Shown here: piece after piece, positions 1 to 6,984 of the stretch
Layout: the number at the start of each line of letters is the position of its first letter
Numbering within the stretch: the stretch's first letter is position 1
The notes under the pieces: generated by a model
Seen by the model: only the letters and a program-made list of their open reading frames with translations
What the model was told of the DNA's origin: nothing
The model's database searches: none
Source of the DNA: Phascolarctobacterium succinatutens CAG:287
GTDB lineage: Bacteria; Bacillota; Negativicutes; Acidaminococcales; Acidaminococcaceae
Direction: 5' to 3'
Assembly: GCF_000434895.1 (NCBI RefSeq)
Contig: NZ_FR892771.1
Coordinates: 77,359-111,883, forward strand
Length of the DNA stretch: 34,525 bases
Translations under genes and position numbers: made by a program

Positions 1-988
1 TCAGCAGGGAGCCGTCCTCTGCCAGTACCGGGAAGTAACGCTGATGCTCGCGCATCGGGGTGATGATGCATTCCTTCGGCAGAGCAAGGAATTTCTCTTC
101 GAATTTGCCGCACAGAGCAGTCGGCCATTCTACCAGATAGTTTACTTCCTCCAGCAGGTCTTCATTGATTTCGGCATGACCTCCTTCGGCAATTGCCAGG
201 TCAGTAACCTGTTGACGAATCAGCTCACGGCGAGCGTCCTGGTCAACCATTACATAGTTGTCATACATAACCTTTTCATAGGAATCAGCATCAGGGATTT
301 CTACAGCGCCGATGGTGCCGATAGCAGCGGAAGCTACAGCGTTCTTAGCCTTGCTCTTTACGGTGTCGAACAAAGCCTTGGCAGCATCGCCGATTGACTC
401 ATGAGCTTTAGCGTTATCCAGTGCGGAAGGACGCAGGAAGCGGTGACCGCGGCTGAATTTGCCGGATTTTACGCCAGTAATTTCAACAGGGATAACTTCA
501 TCGCCGAACAGTGCAACCAGCCAACGAATCGGACGGACAAATTTGAATTCATGATCTGCCCAACGCATGTTTTTCGGGAAGTTCAGGCTGGTGAGGATAT
601 CACTCAGCAGACCCGGCAGCAAATCTTTAACCGGTTGGCCTGCCAGATGCTTAACAGCATATACATATTCATCGCGAACAACGAGCTCTTTTACGTCAAC
701 GCCTTGGCCGCGAGCAAAGCCGATAGCTGCTTTGGAAGGAGCGCCGCTTACGAAAGCGATTTTTGCGGAAGGACCTTTAGCCTCAACAGTGCTGTCCTCC
801 TGAGCCTCGGCAACGCCGCTGGCAATGAAGGTCATACGACGGGGAGTGCCATAGGTTTTAACTGCTTCGAAGGGAATGCGCAGCTCAGTCATTTTCTTTT
901 CTGCCAAATCCTTTAATTGTGCTAGAATGGCAGGCATAAATTTCGCAGGAATCTCTTCTGTACCGATTTCAAAAAGTAATTTTTCCAT
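1..988 (-). CDS. glyS: Glycine--tRNA ligase beta subunit (partial, 3' end outside window)
   Basis: Beta subunit of the heterotetrameric bacterial-type glycyl-tRNA synthetase, which charges tRNA-Gly in the cytoplasm. The frame is open from an ATG at 988 down to base 1 with no stop, so only about the first 329 residues are present. The N-terminus reads MEKLLFEIGTEEIPAKFM, the characteristic start of GlyS, followed by a TPRRM stretch typical of the family. Its ATG overlaps the glyQ stop in a TAATG junction, so the two subunits are translationally coupled and share the upstream T-box. It does not appear as a closed reading frame because the window cuts it. Identification is secure. Confidence 0.95.
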   Translation of the reverse strand, partial: MEKLLFEIGTEEIPAKFMPAILAQLKDLAEKKMTELRIPFEAVKTYGTPRRMTFIASGVAEAQEDSTVEAKGPSAKIAFVSGAPSKAAIGFARGQGVDVKELVVRDEYVYAVKHLAGQPVKDLLPGLLSDILTSLNFPKNMRWADHEFKFVRPIRWLVALFGDEVIPVEITGVKSGKFSRGHRFLRPSALDNAKAHESIGDAAKALFDTVKSKAKNAVASAAIGTIGAVEIPDADSYEKVMYDNYVMVDQDARRELIRQQVTDLAIAEGGHAEINEDLLEEVNYLVEWPTALCGKFEEKFLALPKECIITPMREHQRYFPVLAEDGSLL

Positions 989-1869
989 TATTTATTCTCC
1001 CCTTTCTTGAGCAGTGGGAAGCCCATTTCTTCACGTTGTGCTACATAAGCCTTTGCACACAGGCGGGCCATCGCACGTACACGACCGATGTAGGCAGTAC
1101 GTTCACTTACGCTGATTGCTCCGCGGGAATCCAGCAGGTTAAATGCATGGGAGCATTTCAGAACGTAGTCATAAGCAGGACGGATATAACCAAGCTCAAT
1201 AACGCGCTTAGCTTCTGCTTCATATTTGTCGAACAGGTCAAACAGCAGCGCGGTGTCTGCTACCTGAAAGTTGTAGAAGGATTGCTCTACCTCGTTGGTG
1301 TGGAAAACGTCACCGTAGGTGATGTCGCCAACCCATTGGATATCGAATACGTTTTCTACGCCCTGGATATACATAGCCAGACGCTCCAGGCCGTACGTGA
1401 TTTCAACGGTTACAGGCTTAACGTCAATGCTGCCTACCTGTTGGAAGTAGGTGAACTGGGTGATTTCCATACCATCCAGCCAAACCTCCCAGCCAAGGCC
1501 CCAAGCGCCCAGAGTCGGAGATTCCCAGTTATCCTCTACAAAGCGGATATCATGCTCCTCCTGATGAATGCCGAGCTCAGCCAGGCTCTGCAGGTACAGC
1601 TCCTGAATGTTTTCCGGAGAGGGTTTTACGATAACCTGGAACTGATGATGCTGGAACAGACGGTTCGGGTTATCACCGTAACGGCCGTCTGCCGGGCGGC
1701 GGGAAGGCTCTACATAAGCCACACGCCAGGGCTCAGGTCCGAGTACGCGTAAAAAGGTAGACGGGTTCATTGTGCCTGCGCCTTTTTCGATGTCATAGGG
1801 CTGTGCCATAATGCAGTTTTGGCCTGCCCAGAATTTTTGCAGCTTCAAAATAATTGTCTGAAAATCCAT
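988..1869 (-). CDS. glyQ: Glycine--tRNA ligase alpha subunit
   Basis: Class II aminoacyl-tRNA synthetase subunit (293 residues, normal length for GlyQ) that carries the glycine activation site. The start MDFQTIILKLQKFWAGQNC and the motif GAGTMNPSTFLRVLGPEPW are hallmark GlyQ sequence. The ATG at 1869 follows an AGGAGG-type ribosome binding site. It is the first gene after the T-box leader (1925-2134) and overlaps glyS by one base, so the pair forms a glyQS operon whose transcription should rise when uncharged tRNA-Gly accumulates. The separate alpha and beta subunits distinguish it from the single-chain GlyRS of many Bacillota. Confidence 0.97.
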   Translation of the reverse strand: MDFQTIILKLQKFWAGQNCIMAQPYDIEKGAGTMNPSTFLRVLGPEPWRVAYVEPSRRPADGRYGDNPNRLFQHHQFQVIVKPSPENIQELYLQSLAELGIHQEEHDIRFVEDNWESPTLGAWGLGWEVWLDGMEITQFTYFQQVGSIDVKPVTVEITYGLERLAMYIQGVENVFDIQWVGDITYGDVFHTNEVEQSFYNFQVADTALLFDLFDKYEAEAKRVIELGYIRPAYDYVLKCSHAFNLLDSRGAISVSERTAYIGRVRAMARLCAKAYVAQREEMGFPLLKKGENK

Positions 1870-1924
1870 GTTTTACCTCCTATATTTGTTACAAAGACGG
1901 CAGCAGCAGCTTTGTCAGAAAAAC

Positions 1925-1973
1925 AAAAAAGCACCCGCGTCCCCGTAACTTAAATGTTACAGGGACGGAGTGC
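1925..1973 (-). terminator. T-box regulated intrinsic terminator
   Basis: Minus-strand hairpin with arms CCGTCCCTGTAAC and GTTACGGGGACG around the loop ATTTAA, followed by TTTTTT at 1930-1925. It lies between the T-box core and the glyQ start, so it is the conditional terminator of the T-box. Confidence 0.92.
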
Positions 1974-2134
1974 ATACAGCTCGGACTCCGCGGTTCCACC
2001 CTGCTTGACTGCAAAAATGCAGCCCGCCTCAATCAATATACTTTTACAGCTCCAAAGCGCCTTCATCTGCCTTTGCCGCCTTGCACTGTCACGGCTCGCT
2101 GTGGTTGCAGATTACTACTCTTCTTCTTAGCTTA
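1925..2134 (-). promoter_or_regulatory. T-box riboswitch leader (glycine) of glyQS
   Basis: On the minus strand the 14-15 nt T-box core AGGGTGGAACCGCGG is exact at 2002-1988. The leader begins with the AGTAGTAA-type Stem I sequence near 2120. A GGC triplet (2061-2059) directly after GAA (2064-2062) is the likely glycine specifier codon in the specifier loop. The T-box is followed by a terminator hairpin (1973-1931) with a run of six T. Known mechanism: uncharged tRNA-Gly binds the specifier and the T-box bulge and stabilises the antiterminator. The specifier position is my manual reading; the T-box core itself is certain. Confidence 0.95.
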
Positions 2135-2140
2135 ACTGTT

Positions 2141-2169
2141 AGTATATAAAATACAGCGCTGTTTGTCAA
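2141..2169 (-). promoter_or_regulatory. glyQS promoter
   Basis: Minus strand: -35 TTGACA (2169-2164), 17-nt spacer, -10 TATACT (2146-2141). This predicts transcription from about 2134, exactly where the T-box Stem I sequence begins. It is divergent from the toxin promoter at 2208-2236. Confidence 0.88.
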
Positions 2170-2207
2170 GAGCAACAGACAATAAATACTAAAAACAAAA
2201 AGAGATG

Positions 2208-2236
2208 TTGCTAAAAGTTTGTTTATATGCTATACT
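2208..2236 (+). promoter_or_regulatory. Promoter of the small hydrophobic toxin mRNA
   Basis: Plus strand: -35 TTGCTA (2208-2213), 17-nt spacer, -10 TATACT (2231-2236) preceded by TGC, an extended -10. The predicted start is near 2243, giving a leader of about 63 nt before the toxin ATG. Confidence 0.8.
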
Positions 2237-2305
2237 CACAAACAGAAGACAACCGTGTTGCAGGGTGGCGTTGCCCCATTCTTAAATAGAATGGAGGTGA
2301 TGTCT

Positions 2306-2392
2306 ATGAAGCATTTCACTTTTCAGGACCTAATGGCTTTTGGAATGTTCATTTTGGCATTACTGACCTTTATTTTTCTGTTTTGTAAATAA
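2306..2392 (+). CDS. Small hydrophobic peptide, putative type I toxin (holin-like toxin family)
   Basis: A 28-codon frame, too short for standard gene finding, that begins MKHFTFQDLMAFGMFILALL and ends in phenylalanines, leucine, a cysteine and a lysine. A hydrophilic N-terminus is followed by one predicted membrane span. The FGMFILALLTF core matches my knowledge of the 'putative holin-like toxin' group of Bacillota (TxpA/BsrG/Fst-like membrane peptides). A strong Shine-Dalgarno GGAGGTGAT (2293-2301) supports the ATG at 2306. An in-frame ATG at 2291 would overlap the ribosome site and is less likely. It has its own promoter, a structured leader and a convergent antisense RNA (2403-2495). Toxicity is inferred from architecture and composition, not shown. 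Confidence 0.8.
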   Translation: MKHFTFQDLMAFGMFILALLTFIFLFCK

Positions 2393-2401
2393 TGCGTGCA
2401 T

Positions 2402-2448
2402 AGAAAAACCGCCCCAAAACTTTGCCGGTTAGCGGAGCGGATTTTTCT
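2402..2448. terminator. Bidirectional terminator between toxin mRNA and antitoxin RNA
   Basis: The arms AGAAAAACCGC (2402-2412) and GCGGATTTTTCT (2437-2448) pair with one bulged base. T-runs follow the stem on both strands, so it can end both the plus-strand toxin transcript and the minus-strand small RNA. Confidence 0.75.
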
Positions 2449-2495
2449 AAACCATTAACTTTAGGCAACCCACCTCTGTGGGCGGTTGTCTTTCT
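2403..2495 (-). ncRNA. Convergent small RNA, putative type I antitoxin
   Basis: A consensus minus-strand promoter (2530-2502) predicts an RNA starting near 2495. It would end at the hairpin 2448-2402, whose minus-strand side gives GCGGTTTTT. This makes an RNA of about 90 nt with no reading frame, complementary to the 3' untranslated region of the toxin mRNA. Its 5' hairpin (2490-2464) resembles the hairpin at the start of the toxin leader (2248-2276). Convergent RNAs that share a bidirectional terminator and have related 5' repeats are the layout of Fst/par-type loci. Expression is inferred. Confidence 0.7.
2464..2494. terminator. Second hairpin at the antitoxin 5' end / possible toxin mRNA 3' end
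   Basis: GGCAACC (2464-2470) can pair with GGTTGTC (2484-2490) with one G-U pair, and TTTCT follows on the plus strand. It may be a back-up terminator for the toxin mRNA and forms the first stem of the antisense RNA. Confidence 0.5.
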
Positions 2496-2501
2496 ATGTT
2501 C

Positions 2502-2530
2502 AATATATCACAAAAGGCTAGCTTTTGCAA
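2502..2530 (-). promoter_or_regulatory. Promoter of the antitoxin RNA
   Basis: Minus strand: -35 TTGCAA (2530-2525), 17-nt spacer, -10 TATATT (2507-2502). There is no coding frame downstream before the terminator, which supports a non-coding transcript. Confidence 0.72.
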
Positions 2531-2546
2531 GTAATACAGAACGAAC

Positions 2547-3800
2547 TTACTTTTTTTTCACACCCTGACGGCGGTTGCTGCCTGTTTTAGGAGCCTTGCG
2601 CTTATCAGCAACAGCATTGCGTCCGCGCTTAGGTCCTGCGGGCTTTTTCTTTTTGGCAGCCACAGCAACGCGACGTGCCACAACACCGCCCTCCAGGTTT
2701 TGGCGTTCCATCAGAATGCCCAGCTTGGTTTCAATATTACGCAGCCATTTAACCTCGTCGGCAGTATAAAGCGTAATTGCTTCGCCCTCATTGCCTGCGC
2801 GTCCGGTACGGCCGATGCGGTGAACATACCAGTCAACATCATGCGGAATATCATAGTTCACCACATGGGTTACACCCTCAACGTCCAATCCGCGGGCAGC
2901 CAGGTCGCTGGCAACAAGAATCTGAATCTTAGCATCACGGAAGGCCTTCATAACAGTTTTGCGCTTGGCGGGAGACATTTCGCCATGCAGCACGTCAACA
3001 TTATAGCCCTGCATGCCCAGCCAGTCGCCCAGCTCCTTGGTGCGCTCCTTGCTCATGCAGAAGACAATCATCAAATACGGGTTCAGGCGGTCAATGAGTG
3101 CTGCCACAGCCTTATTCTTATATTCATCGGTTGTTTTCAGGCAAATCTGCTTGATTTTTTCAACGGTAGCCTGATCCGGGTTAATATCAATCAATGCACA
3201 GTTTTTCGTCAGCTTGCGTCCCAGCTTGCGCACCTCTTCCGAAAGTGTTGCGGAGCAAAGCATAGTCTGGTGCTCCGGTGCAGTCATAGCAATCAAATCA
3301 AGCGCTTCATCCATAAAGCCCTGCTGCAGCATTTCGTCTACCTCGTCCAATACCAGATAACGCACGCCGCCAAGGTCGGTATTGCCCTTGCGGATATGGT
3401 CCAGCAGACGGCCGGGAGTACCAATCAGCACATGACTGCGTCCCTCAAGCTTATATTTTTGCGTTTCAAAATCGCGTCCGCCAGTAACAGCCAGCACCTT
3501 AATATCGCTTTCGCCCAGGATTTTTTTCATTTCAGTAGCAATCTGCTGTGCCAGCTCACGCGTCGGCGTAATTACCAGTGCCTGCACATAGCTTTTGGCA
3601 ATGTCGATTTTTTCTGCCAGCGGTACCAAAAACGCCAGTGTCTTGCCTGTGCCAGTCTGCGCACGGGCGATTACATCACGTCCGGCAAACAGCGCCGGGA
3701 TAGCCTGCTCCTGTACAGGCATCGGCTTTTTGATGCCCATTTTCTGAAGCTGCTCTACGGTGTGGGCACAAACCTTTAAGGCTGCAAATCCATTTGTCAT
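2547..3800 (-). CDS. DEAD-box ATP-dependent RNA helicase
   Basis: A 417-residue superfamily 2 RNA helicase that probably remodels rRNA or mRNA structure in ribosome assembly or decay. The motifs appear in order: Q-motif region near residues 18-30 (KPMPVQEQAIPAL), motif I ARAQTGTGKT, Ia PTRELAQQ, Ib TPGRLLDH, motif II DEVD, motif III SAT, motif V ARGLDVEGVTHVVNYD and motif VI HRIGRTGRAG. Motif II reads DEVD instead of DEAD, a tolerated change because the Asp-Glu and final Asp are kept. A short lysine- and arginine-rich tail (about residues 380-417) probably adds non-specific RNA binding, as in CshA/RhlE-type proteins. An RNA helicase subtype cannot be fixed by eye. It is monocistronic by appearance. 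Confidence 0.95.
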   Translation of the reverse strand: MTNGFAALKVCAHTVEQLQKMGIKKPMPVQEQAIPALFAGRDVIARAQTGTGKTLAFLVPLAEKIDIAKSYVQALVITPTRELAQQIATEMKKILGESDIKVLAVTGGRDFETQKYKLEGRSHVLIGTPGRLLDHIRKGNTDLGGVRYLVLDEVDEMLQQGFMDEALDLIAMTAPEHQTMLCSATLSEEVRKLGRKLTKNCALIDINPDQATVEKIKQICLKTTDEYKNKAVAALIDRLNPYLMIVFCMSKERTKELGDWLGMQGYNVDVLHGEMSPAKRKTVMKAFRDAKIQILVASDLAARGLDVEGVTHVVNYDIPHDVDWYVHRIGRTGRAGNEGEAITLYTADEVKWLRNIETKLGILMERQNLEGGVVARRVAVAAKKKKPAGPKRGRNAVADKRKAPKTGSNRRQGVKKK

Positions 3801-3868
3801 TTCACATTCCTCTTTTCCTCTAAAATTTATCTTCAGACCTTATGGTCTTTTTTCTCTATAACTTTAGT

Positions 3869-3877
3869 ATTATATCA
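3869..3877 (-). promoter_or_regulatory. Probable extended -10 promoter of the DEAD-box helicase gene
   Basis: The minus strand reads TGATATAAT at 3877-3869, an extended -10 element 69 nt upstream of the ATG at 3800. No good -35 is present (TTCCGT at 17 nt), so the assignment is tentative. Confidence 0.45.
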
Positions 3878-4024
3878 TAAATCGGGCAGGAACGGAAAGA
3901 TGCAGGCAAAGTTTTTTCTGGCCAAAATAATTACACCAGCCTGAAAATTATCCATAGCTCTTATAACGAAGCCTTTGAAAACAACTATATCGCACACATA
4001 TCACTAGTGAAGCTTACAAGCGTC

Positions 4025-4056
4025 AAAAATCCCCTGTCGACAACTGCCGACAGGGG
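4025..4056 (-). terminator. Intrinsic terminator after the U32 gene
   Basis: Minus-strand stem CCCCTGTCG / CGACAGGGG (4056-4031) with an 8-nt loop, followed by ATTTTTG. It lies 20 bases beyond the stop at 4076 and closes the I42-zapA-U32 transcript. Confidence 0.88.
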
Positions 4057-4075
4057 ATTCAGCTTATATTTACTT

Positions 4076-6541
4076 TTACATCACGCCTCTGAAATAGTGG
4101 CCTCTTGTAGTGCCTGGCAGATTCTCCGGTGCCTCTACAGCACCGCCGATAATCTTGCGATACAGCGCCACAAGCTCGCCCAGACGCGCCACATCGTAAT
4201 CACGTCCGTCAATTCTCAGCGCTGCCACGCCTGCTTCCGCCATGTGCTGTACATTGGCAGTCATCGAAAGCTCATGCGCGTTCAGAATATGCATGCGGCA
4301 GAATTGGTCAGTAACAATCGGGAAGCGTGCATCCTTACGGTCACCCAGGAACAAAGGCTCCGCACAGTTAAACTTGCAGGCACCCTTATCCAACGCACCC
4401 AGGAAGCTGCCGCCTACGCAGTATTCGGAAACCATCATCTCCAAACGTCCCTGAATCATGCACTCCAACGGCAGCGGGCTGACGCTCACAAGATGCTCTA
4501 CCTGCGCCATAGTCAGCTCCGGACTGAGCACTGCACCTGCAGCGCCCTGCTCCTGCCAGAACTGCAGTGTCTGACTGTTGAAGATGTTCAAAGACATATC
4601 TGCTACCAAATTAAGCGCAGCATGCTTCTTCGCCAAGGGCCACAGACCGTTGTTGTTGATATAAACAAAATCAGGCTGCAGCTCTTCCCACAGAGTGAAG
4701 AGCTTATCGAAATATGCCAGCTGTGCTTCCTTGATGATACGCGGTGTAGCAAAGGCCAGCTGACGACCATCCTTGCGCACCAGCTTGGCAGCCTTGGCAT
4801 AATCAGCCTCGGACGGCAGCTGATGGTTAAAGCAGTCACCGCCGAAGAGAATACGCTCCGCACCTGCCTGCAGCGCAGCATTGACCTTCTCAACGCTGTC
4901 GCAATGCACTACCAGAACGGATTCATGCTGTTTAGCCTTATGTGCCTGCGGCACTAATTGTTCGCTGAAGCTGTGCACCGCTGTGCGCGCAGGAGCGAAA
5001 GCACTCAAACGCGCAGCGTCCAGTGCTTCGCACGCCATACGGCGTGCTTCGTTCATTTCGCTCATCGGCACCATAACATTTTCATCATGCTCAAAGAGCA
5101 GGCTGTTCAGGAAATATTCTGTCGTACCCAAGCGGTCCAGCTGCTTGCGCACACCGGCTTCATCCAGCGCACGCTTGCGTGCTGCCTCTACGATAAAATC
5201 GGTTTCGCCGTAGCCGACGTTGCCTTCATCATCCGTCAGCATAACGGTCATGGGCTCGTCTAAGCGCGCAGTAACAACAGCATCTACCGGAATGCGCTTT
5301 TTGGCGTCCGGTCCGAAGAACTGCTGCGCATAGCTCATCAGTCTGCTGTCTAGAGTACGGAAAACGCGGTCATTCAAGCGTACTCCGTTAGGCACATCAA
5401 TCGTTACCTGCTGTCCGGGGGCAGCGCTCTGCACGCTATTACCGCTGCACAGCATATCAGTAACAGTGGTGCCCACACGTCCGCCGACGCTTACCCAGAA
5501 TTCCAGTCCGTCGCCCAGATGCAGTGCCTTATCCAGCTTGATAACTGCCTTATTGCGGTTTTTATCCAGCTTCGCTACACGGCCGATAAGCACACCTCGG
5601 TTGTTGGGACGGCGGTCGCTCATCATCGTGCGTCCGGGACGACGCTCAAGATAAGCGGTGGTAAAATCACGGTTGAAGATTTGCTCGATATTCGCCAAAT
5701 CCTCCTCCGACACGTTGTAGTCACCGGCAAGATAGCTGTCAATCGCACGGCGGTAAGCATCTACTACTACCGCAACATATTCCGGACGCTTCATGCGTCC
5801 TTCGATTTTATAGGACACAACGCCTGCGTCAATCAGCTGCGGCAAAATGCTCAAGGTATTCATATCCTTGGGGCTCAGCAGATACTGGCCTGCATCCTTG
5901 CCCTGCAGCATATCCTCATCCTTCGCGTTGAGCAGCTTATACGGCAAACGGCAAGGCTGGGCACAGCGTCCGCGGTTGCCGCTGCGGCCGCCGATAAGGC
6001 TGCTCATCAGGCATTGTCCGCTGTAGCAGACGCACAATGCCCCATGGATAAAGGTTTCGATTTCACTGCCGCGACTGCAGGCTGCGCCGATTTCCTTCAG
6101 GCTCAGCTCGCGTGCCAATACGCTGCGCTCCATGCCTGCACCCATAGCGAAGTCTACACCGCTGCTGTTGGTAATGCTCATCTGCGTGCTGGCATGCAGC
6201 GGGAGCTCCGGCACAATTTTCTGCGCCAGACGGATAACACCCAAATCCTGTACAATCAGTCCGTCTACGCCCACGTTATTCAAAAACAGCAGGTAAGCGG
6301 ACAAAGCCTCCAGCTCGCTGTCATCAACCAAAGTATTGACGGTAATATACAGGCGCACATGGTGCATATGCGCAAAATACACCGCCTTCGCCATTTCCTC
6401 TTCATCAAAATTGCTGGCATAGGCACGTGCGCCAAAGGCTTTACCGCCCATATATACAGCATCGGCGCCGGCGTTTACCGCTGCCTCCAATGCTTCCCAG
6501 CTGCCTGCGGGAGCAAGCAGTTCTATTGTTTTCTTTTCCAT
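4076..6541 (-). CDS. U32 family peptidase-like protein with DUF3656 region (RlhA/YdcP-type)
   Basis: An 821-residue U32 protein. The U32 signature is visible near residues 160-195 (ETFIHGALCVCYSGQCLMSS then GNRGRCAQPC), with four conserved cysteines. The N-terminal TIM-like part opens with IELLAPAGSWEALEAAVNAG. Known relatives: E. coli RlhA (YdcP), which hydroxylates C2501 of 23S rRNA, and TrhP, which hydroxylates tRNA. The length and middle DUF3656-like region fit the RlhA branch. The last ~280 residues form a second U32-like half, with QGRLEMMVSEYC followed by further cysteines (CKFNC, DQFC), so the enzyme may bind one or two metal clusters. It follows zapA by 7 bp. The rRNA modification role is inferred; true protease activity is unlikely. 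Confidence 0.88.
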   Translation of the reverse strand: MEKKTIELLAPAGSWEALEAAVNAGADAVYMGGKAFGARAYASNFDEEEMAKAVYFAHMHHVRLYITVNTLVDDSELEALSAYLLFLNNVGVDGLIVQDLGVIRLAQKIVPELPLHASTQMSITNSSGVDFAMGAGMERSVLARELSLKEIGAACSRGSEIETFIHGALCVCYSGQCLMSSLIGGRSGNRGRCAQPCRLPYKLLNAKDEDMLQGKDAGQYLLSPKDMNTLSILPQLIDAGVVSYKIEGRMKRPEYVAVVVDAYRRAIDSYLAGDYNVSEEDLANIEQIFNRDFTTAYLERRPGRTMMSDRRPNNRGVLIGRVAKLDKNRNKAVIKLDKALHLGDGLEFWVSVGGRVGTTVTDMLCSGNSVQSAAPGQQVTIDVPNGVRLNDRVFRTLDSRLMSYAQQFFGPDAKKRIPVDAVVTARLDEPMTVMLTDDEGNVGYGETDFIVEAARKRALDEAGVRKQLDRLGTTEYFLNSLLFEHDENVMVPMSEMNEARRMACEALDAARLSAFAPARTAVHSFSEQLVPQAHKAKQHESVLVVHCDSVEKVNAALQAGAERILFGGDCFNHQLPSEADYAKAAKLVRKDGRQLAFATPRIIKEAQLAYFDKLFTLWEELQPDFVYINNNGLWPLAKKHAALNLVADMSLNIFNSQTLQFWQEQGAAGAVLSPELTMAQVEHLVSVSPLPLECMIQGRLEMMVSEYCVGGSFLGALDKGACKFNCAEPLFLGDRKDARFPIVTDQFCRMHILNAHELSMTANVQHMAEAGVAALRIDGRDYDVARLGELVALYRKIIGGAVEAPENLPGTTRGHYFRGVM

Positions 6542-6548
6542 ATGTTAT

Positions 6549-6968
6549 CTACCTTTCACGCACTGCTGCCAGCAGTCTTTCATATCTGGCCTGCAGCTCT
6601 TGCAGCTCTTGTACCAGAGCAGCATTTCTTTGCTGCATTTGCTGTTCCATGGCAGTATATTTCTCCTGCATTTGCTGCTCTGCCGCTATACATTTTTGCT
6701 GCATTTCCTGCTCCATAGCAGTACACTTTTCCTGCAGCTCCTGCTTCAAGGCAGCACATTTTTCCTGCAGCTCCAATCTTTCAGCCGCCAGGTCAAGCGC
6801 CGTCCAGATGGCGATTTTATCTGTCTGCAGCAGCTTTTTGCTTTCTGCCAGCTCCTGCATTCTTCTGTCTACCTCTGCTGCTATTTTCAGCACCTGTTCT
6901 TCGGAGGCAGAGGTCGTTAATGCATAGGTACTATTATATATTTTTACAGAAACTGATGCTTTCTCCAT
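6549..6968 (-). CDS. zapA: Cell division protein ZapA with an extended hendecad coiled-coil tail
   Basis: ZapA binds FtsZ and bundles protofilaments at the division site. The N-terminal ~65 residues match the family (EKASVSVKIYNSTYALTTSA, then EVDRRMQELAE and TDKIAIWTALDLA). The ATG at 6968 is preferred over GTG at 6974 because GAGG (6980-6977) then sits 8 nt upstream; this gives 139 residues. The rest is an unusually long coiled coil made of five consecutive 11-residue units (LQEKCAALKQE and variants), whereas ZapA is usually near 90-110 residues. Three of the five units keep a cysteine at the same place. It sits between the I42 inhibitor and the U32 gene in one probable transcript. Confidence 0.88.
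   Translation of the reverse strand: MEKASVSVKIYNSTYALTTSASEEQVLKIAAEVDRRMQELAESKKLLQTDKIAIWTALDLAAERLELQEKCAALKQELQEKCTAMEQEMQQKCIAAEQQMQEKYTAMEQQMQQRNAALVQELQELQARYERLLAAVRER
6606..6770 (-). repeat. Five tandem 33-bp repeats inside zapA
   Basis: 165 bp made of five in-frame 33-bp units that encode the 11-residue pattern [LM]Q[EQ][KR]xxA[AM]xQ[EQ]. Adjacent units are similar in DNA as well as protein, which suggests expansion by slippage or unequal recombination. Copy number may vary between strains. Confidence 0.85.
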
Positions 6969-6984
6969 AAACACATCCTCTAGC

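Noticed and set aside
1854..2135. Plus-strand frame of 93 codons over the T-box leader
   Set aside because: It covers the antisense of a structured leader with an exact T-box; no ribosome site or recognisable protein.
2757..3400. DEVD instead of DEAD in the helicase as a sign of lost function
   Set aside because: All other motifs are intact and both acidic residues needed for Mg-ATP are kept; DExD variants are active in this family.
3836..3853. Small hairpin AGACC/GGTCT with a following T-run on plus, upstream of the helicase gene
   Set aside because: The stem is only 5 bp and no plus-strand gene ends there; it is probably part of the helicase leader.
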